Below the pieces are notes generated by a model, which saw only the letters and a program-made list of their open reading frames with translations, ran no database searches and was not told the origin of the DNA. Positions 32,861-36,559 of a stretch of 36,559 nt of DNA are shown piece by piece; the stretch's first letter is position 1; each line of letters starts with the position of its first letter. Origin of the DNA: Pseudomonadota bacterium (lineage in GTDB: Bacteria > Myxococcota_A > UBA796 > UBA9615). The position numbers and the translations under genes were made by a program. The stretch covers positions 1-36,559 of the forward strand of contig JAAESI010000300.1 of NCBI GenBank assembly GCA_024229515.1, written 5' to 3'.

Positions 32861-34369
32861 TCAGTTCCCCTGCGGGGGCCCCCGGTCATCCCTCGGCGGA
32901 CCACGATCATCACGACGCGGACCCTTGCCGCCCTTGCCGCCCTTGTCGTCACCGCCCTGACCCCAGCCGCCGACCTGCCTCGTGCGCTTGCCCGCACGCC
33001 CGGCCGCGGCCTCGCGCTCGAACATCTCGATGAGGAACTCGATGTCGTTCCGGTCGCCCCGCAACGCCAGCATCTTGTCCTTCAGGCCGTCCAGTTCGTC
33101 CCACTTCTGGTGCCGGACGTAGAGGTTGCCGAGGGACTCGTAGAACTGCGGTGCGCCGTTGCTGCGCGCGAACGCTTCGAGGAACGCGGCCTCCGCGGCG
33201 GGGAAGTCGTCCATCTCCATCGCCACGTGGCCGAGGGTCTCGAAGACGTACTCGTCCGCCTCGGGCTTCAGGGAGCTCTCGCGTACCTCCTCGTACAGCT
33301 CGCGCAGGTACTCGGGGTCCTTGAACGAGGCGAGCGGATCGGGCGGGGTGGCGAGCTCGATGCCGAGGTCGGATTTGACCGCGTACAGCGCCTTGTAGAT
33401 CTCCGCGGCGACGACCCGGTAGCCCGTCGCGTTGGGGTGCCCACGGTCCGCGCTGAACAGCTCGATGTTCGGCCGCAGCCGCTTCAGGCGCTGGAACTCC
33501 GCGTAGTTGTCGACCCCGATCAGGCCGTTGTCCAACGCGTACTGGCGCGTGATCCCGCGGTGGTCCTGGTACGGCGGCTTGAAGGGGTACGTCATCAACA
33601 CGACGGGGATGCCGGCCTCGCCCGCCGTCCACGAAATCATGTCCAGGTCGTACTTCAGGAGCGCGTCCAGCTTCTCCGTGTCCTTCAGCAGCGTGCGCTG
33701 CCGCTCCAACGTGCGCGCCGTTCCGTCGACCGCCGGACTCACCGACGCGGAGATCTGCATCTGGTCGCGCAGCACCGGCTCCGGTGCCTGCTCCTCGGCG
33801 ATGCCGAAGCCTTCCTTCTGCCGCTTCAGCGCCACCCGGAGGAAGCGATACGTCCGCGTCTTGTCGAGCAGCATCTGCCACCCCGCGCGGTCCGAGCCGT
33901 CCATCAGCCCCATCGTCTCCAGGTGGCTGTTGCGGTAGTTCCAGGCGTTGTTGCAGCCCGCCATCACCACGATCAGGTTCGGCGAGAACTCCTCGATCCA
34001 ACCCGGGAGCAGGTCGCCGAGCCGGCTGCTGTTCAGCGCGTACACGCCGTTGTTGATCACCTCGAACTTGTCGCCCGGGTTGGCCTCGTTCAGCAGCGAC
34101 TCCAGCTGCCGGGGGTAGCTGTACCGCGGCGCCGTGCCCTGGCCCGCCGTCACCGAGTCGCCGAACGTCACGATGCGGAACTTGCCGTCCTTCAGCTCCG
34201 TGGTCGGGTTGTGCCGCGCCACCTGGCGGTCGTACACCACCAGCGAGCCGCCCCACAGCACCAGCTCGAGCACCACGAAGAACGCGATGACCGCCACGAT
34301 GGCGAAGGCGAACCGCTTGAGCGGGGAGAGCTTGCGCTGATCAACGGGGGAGGCGGGGGCGTCAGACAT
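32861..34369 (-). CDS. SGNH/GDSL hydrolase with TPR-like tail, membrane-anchored
   Basis: 502 aa. One membrane segment at about 20-46. SGNH block I is FGDSVTAGQG (Ser72), a GxN-like block is VMAGCNNAWNYRN (residues 136-147), and the catalytic Asp/His pair lies in SADRGHPNATGY (Asp308, His311). Two TPR-like repeats follow (VFETLGHVAMEMDDFPAAEA and FYESLGNLYVRHQKWDELDG), then a Lys/Gly/Arg-Pro-rich tail. Likely an extracytoplasmic esterase or acyl-modifying enzyme; substrate unknown. It is convergent with the surface protein: the stops at 32858-32860 and 32861-32863 are adjacent. The ATG at 34369 opens the N-terminus; no strong ribosome binding site. Confidence 0.85.
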   Translation of the reverse strand: MSDAPASPVDQRKLSPLKRFAFAIVAVIAFFVVLELVLWGGSLVVYDRQVARHNPTTELKDGKFRIVTFGDSVTAGQGTAPRYSYPRQLESLLNEANPGDKFEVINNGVYALNSSRLGDLLPGWIEEFSPNLIVVMAGCNNAWNYRNSHLETMGLMDGSDRAGWQMLLDKTRTYRFLRVALKRQKEGFGIAEEQAPEPVLRDQMQISASVSPAVDGTARTLERQRTLLKDTEKLDALLKYDLDMISWTAGEAGIPVVLMTYPFKPPYQDHRGITRQYALDNGLIGVDNYAEFQRLKRLRPNIELFSADRGHPNATGYRVVAAEIYKALYAVKSDLGIELATPPDPLASFKDPEYLRELYEEVRESSLKPEADEYVFETLGHVAMEMDDFPAAEAAFLEAFARSNGAPQFYESLGNLYVRHQKWDELDGLKDKMLALRGDRNDIEFLIEMFEREAAAGRAGKRTRQVGGWGQGGDDKGGKGGKGPRRDDRGPPRDDRGPPQGN

Positions 34370-34412
34370 GCCGGAGTGCCGGGAAGATAGCCGCTTCCGG
34401 TACCATCGCGCG

Positions 34413-35231
34413 ATGCCTCGCCTCCTGCTCCTGCTGCTGCTCTCTGCCGCCTGCACCACCGCGCAGGCCCCGCCTGGCGACAACCCCCTCACGGCCGGGG
34501 GTGGCGGACCCGTCGGAGATGCGCCCGCCCCACCCGAGACGTCCACCGCCTGGAAGCAGGTCGGAGCCGTCGACATCGCCGCCGGGCTGACCGCGACCGT
34601 CGCCACCGAAGCCAAGTGCTGCAACGACAAGAAGGACGAGGTCGAAGGCAGCCCCGCCCGCTTCTTCCTTGCGCTGGCGTCGCCGGGCTCGTCCGAGGGC
34701 TACGCGCTCTACCTCGACTCCAAGGGCCACACCGTCTTCGCCGGACAGGAGGAGCCGGGCAAGTACTCCATCGAGCTGTTCCGAAGCGTCGAGCCGGCTG
34801 GCCGTTCGGACGGCATCGTCACCCACACCGTCCCCGCTTCGTCCCTGCCCACCGGCCCCCTCCTCATCTGGGCGGGCACCCGCAGCGCATCGACCGTCAA
34901 CGGCACCGACCTCCCCCTGCGCTCCCCCGACGGGAGCATCCCGACGCTTCGCCTGGACGGCCCCAACGACGTCGTGGTCGAGGAGATCATCACGCCCGAG
35001 GGCGAGGACGGCGCACAGCCGCCCGATCCGGAAGGCCGGCCGCCTGAGGGCGATCTGCCGCCGGATCCCGAAGGCCGTCCGCCCGAAGGCAAGCTGCCGC
35101 CGGATCCCGAGGGACGCCCGCCCGAGGGTGAGCCGCCGGTCGACGCCATCGAGCCTGAGGACAAGTCCGTCGATCCGCCGGCGCCCGAAGGCAACGACCT
35201 TCCGACCGACGACGAGCCCGAGTCCGAGTAG
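34413..35231 (+). CDS. Lipoprotein with Pro-rich 13-residue repeats
   Basis: 272 aa. Starts MPRLLLLLLLSAACTT with a lipobox at Cys14. A globular region of about 150 residues (e.g. PARFFLALASPGSSEGYALY, PGKYSIELFRSVEPAGRS) has no recognised family. It is followed by three nearly identical 13-residue repeats, PPDPEGRPPEG plus two residues, and an acidic C-terminus. The start at 34413 is 43 bases from the divergent SGNH gene start, so the two promoters overlap. Confidence 0.8.
   Translation: MPRLLLLLLLSAACTTAQAPPGDNPLTAGGGGPVGDAPAPPETSTAWKQVGAVDIAAGLTATVATEAKCCNDKKDEVEGSPARFFLALASPGSSEGYALYLDSKGHTVFAGQEEPGKYSIELFRSVEPAGRSDGIVTHTVPASSLPTGPLLIWAGTRSASTVNGTDLPLRSPDGSIPTLRLDGPNDVVVEEIITPEGEDGAQPPDPEGRPPEGDLPPDPEGRPPEGKLPPDPEGRPPEGEPPVDAIEPEDKSVDPPAPEGNDLPTDDEPESE
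35019..35135 (+). repeat. Three 39-bp coding repeats
   Basis: Three tandem 39-base units encode PPDPEGRPPEG followed by DL, KL or EP. The unit length is a multiple of three, so copy changes keep the frame. The codons vary between copies while the residues stay, which indicates selection on the protein sequence. Confidence 0.85.
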
Positions 35232-35277
35232 CCCTACTTCGGCGGCTCCGCTGCGCCCTGTTGAGCCCTGGCAGCCG

Positions 35278-35835
35278 TCAATCGTGCCGCCACGGGAATG
35301 GGAATGCCGTCAGCTCCAGATCGTCGGCGATGCCTTCGAGGTGGCCGTGCCAGGACCACCGGAGGGCGCTGCTCCTGGCGTGTCCCACCCCAGGTTCGTG
35401 CTGCACGATGAAGTCCACGAGGTGGGGAAACGCATCCCTGGCGCCCGGGAGATCGGACTTCATCAGCTCGAAGAACTCCCCCCGTCGAGTCAGGCACGCC
35501 TCCAGCGCAGGGCAGCTCCGGTTGAGCAGGAAAGGCGCCTCGTCCGACAGCAGCCAGATCGAACCGCTTTCCGTGCCCAGGACCAACGGAAGACCCGGCG
35601 CCTTCAAGCCGGCCACGCGCATCCACGAGCGGAGGTGGCCGATGGTCAGGACGGGCTCGTCGAGGTCCGGGACGCGGGCCGGGCCGGCGGCCTCTTCCAA
35701 AGCCGAGAAGTCGACGAACAACTCTCGGGTGGATCCCAGGTCGACGAGCCGGATGGTTTCGGGGAGCCCGTGCTCGTGAAGCCCGGCCAGGGCGGCCGTG
35801 CGCGGTAGGGAAGGTGGCAGTAAGACACGACGCAT
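35278..35835 (-). CDS. SUKH-like (SMI1/KNR4) immunity-type protein
   Basis: 185 aa from an ATG at 35835 with GGGGGTG 6-12 bases upstream; a GTG at 35856 is an alternative. The pattern of LPETIRLVDLGSTRELFVDF, LTIGHLRSWMRVAG, PLVLGTESGSIWLLSDEAPF and NRSCPALEACLTRRGEFFEL resembles SUKH-4 immunity proteins, which neutralise toxins of polymorphic toxin systems. No toxin gene is visible. The call rests on general pattern, not a strict motif. Confidence 0.45.
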   Translation of the reverse strand: MRRVLLPPSLPRTAALAGLHEHGLPETIRLVDLGSTRELFVDFSALEEAAGPARVPDLDEPVLTIGHLRSWMRVAGLKAPGLPLVLGTESGSIWLLSDEAPFLLNRSCPALEACLTRRGEFFELMKSDLPGARDAFPHLVDFIVQHEPGVGHARSSALRWSWHGHLEGIADDLELTAFPFPWRHD

Positions 35836-35870
35836 CGATACACCCCCGACCGCCACCCGGTTTCAGGACT

Positions 35871-36248
35871 TCAGCTGATCGGGTCACTGGCGAAGAGGTC
35901 CACGATCGTGCGGGGTTGAGTCGCGGCCTCCAAAGGTCCGCTCGCAGAATACCCTTCGTCGTAGAACACCATCGCCTGGGCGGGAGGCACAAGCCGGCGC
36001 AGCCACACGGCCATGGCGGCGCAGTCCCTGATGTCGCCGTCGAGGACCACCGTGTGCCCATCTCGGGCCAGTCCGCCGATGAGCACTCCGTGTGCGGTCG
36101 AGGAACTCCAGCGCAGCACGTGGCCCTCGGTTGCCACCGAACGGTCATCGAGTTCGCAGCCTGGTTAGGCGCTCCTGAGCTTGAGGCTCAGTCGGCCGAT
36201 GTCGCAGGAGAACGAGGTCGGCGTTGGGGGTGAGACGAAGAGCTTCAT
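35871..36248 (-). pseudogene. Small protein gene interrupted by a stop codon
   Basis: From the ATG at 36248, which has a good AGGGGA site, the frame reads MKLFVSPPTPTSFSCDIGRL, then SLKLRSA and a TAA at 36165-36167. The same frame then continues PGCELDDRSVATEGHVLRWS through VVLDGDIRDCAAMAVWLRRL to DLFASDPIS, ending at 35871. One mutated codon would make a 125-residue protein. Restart at a GTG (36137) would give 88 residues without a ribosome binding site. No family recognised; the neighbouring SUKH-like gene suggests an immunity or toxin-related locus. The upstream gene is not visible. Confidence 0.5.
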
Positions 36249-36484
36249 GGATTCCCCTGCTCAGGATCGGGGTTGGAGCGAATGGCGCGTCACCTCTCGT
36301 TCCCAACCCCGAGAGCGAAGGTCGCTGAATCAGGGGATCGTCACCGCCACCGGGCACCCAGCCCTCGGGCGGTCGTACCGTCTTCTCAAGGGCATTCGCG
36401 ATGGCATCGAGGGTGGCTTTGACCCGCCCTACGGTTTCGTTGGACACCCGTTTGGGGGCGGTCCCCCCGTAGGATCGGGTGACG
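36249..36484 (-). other. Possible gene fragment upstream of the interrupted gene
   Basis: A minus-strand frame runs through this stretch (36145-36495) and contains ATLDAIANALEKTVRPPEGW followed by VPGGGDDPLIQRPSL, which looks coding. It overlaps the next gene by about 100 bases and its start overlaps a plus-strand start, so it is more likely a fragment than a whole gene. It cannot be assigned. Confidence 0.25.
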
Positions 36485-36559
36485 ATGAGCGACAAGATCG
36501 AGAAGAAGCAGGAGCAGCCGTTGAAGGCGGTGCCAGAGGGCCGTCCGAACCGCGTCGGC
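36485..36559 (+). CDS. Start of a gene cut by the window edge
   Basis: From an ATG at 36485 the frame is open to the end: MSDKIEKKQEQPLKAVPEGR plus PNRVG. The N-terminus is charged and hydrophilic, and GGGTGACG precedes the ATG. Only 25 residues are visible, so no family can be named. Confidence 0.45.
   Translation, partial: MSDKIEKKQEQPLKAVPEGRPNRVG

Noticed and set aside
1..36559. CRISPR array
   Set aside because: The tandem repeats seen (10, 39 and 52 bp) have no spacers of constant length, and no cas genes are present.

Overview
This is a high-GC bacterial window, probably from a Myxococcota (deltaproteobacterial) genome. The taxonomic hints are lipoproteins or surface proteins ending in MYXO-CTERM-like tails (Gly-Cys-Gly, hydrophobic stretch, Arg cluster), long Asp-rich linkers, a TIGR02147/DUF4423-type regulator beside a lipoprotein, and a dense set of hybrid histidine kinases. 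The assignment rests on these features only; there is no rRNA or other marker gene here.

Layout. (1) 0-2.0 kb: poorly conserved, partly frameshifted minus-strand genes (ankyrin-repeat membrane protein, small hypotheticals, lipoprotein). (2) 2.2-18.5 kb: a signal-transduction cluster. On the minus strand, in transcription order from 16.84 kb leftward, it has a REC-histidine kinase with a degenerate ATP-binding domain, a membrane PAS hybrid kinase with its own HPt domain, a large hybrid kinase with an inactive-looking N-terminal receiver, an ISKra4-like insertion, a REC-HD-GYP c-di-GMP phosphodiesterase, a hybrid kinase broken by two frameshifts, and a six-TM hybrid kinase. Divergent from it at 17.03 kb is a REC-HDOD protein, and a perfect 28-bp palindrome lies between the two start sites. 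A remnant of an EAL domain sits next to a 10-bp tandem repeat at 4.6-4.9 kb. (3) 18.5-26.4 kb: mixed housekeeping and accessory genes, including a membrane protein, TIGR02147 regulator plus lipoprotein, UPF0178 protein, a Phd/ParE-type toxin-antitoxin pair, YgiQ-type radical SAM protein, RluE pseudouridine synthase and an exported SCP2 protein. (4) 26.7-35.2 kb: envelope genes, mostly lipoproteins with regulatory-like beta domains, Asp-rich and Pro-rich repeats, a DUF4097-like protein, a beta-helix MYXO-CTERM protein and an SGNH hydrolase. (5) 35.3-36.6 kb: a SUKH-like immunity gene, a broken small gene and the start of another gene.

How the genes may work together. The first three kinase genes of the cluster are linked by start/stop overlaps and probably form one transcript. 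Only the second kinase has a visible HPt domain, so it could supply the phosphotransfer step for its neighbours. The outputs visible are c-di-GMP hydrolysis (HD-GYP) and the HDOD protein; no DNA-binding response regulator is present.

The least explained feature is a pair of 44-bp direct repeats (2235-2278 and 18424-18467), differing at three C/T positions. Each is followed by a hairpin of different sequence but the same position and by shared flanking sequence. The pair brackets the signalling cluster almost exactly. A further theme is decay: at least seven loci appear frameshifted or interrupted by a stop, several at homopolymers, so sequencing error and real gene loss both need to be considered.
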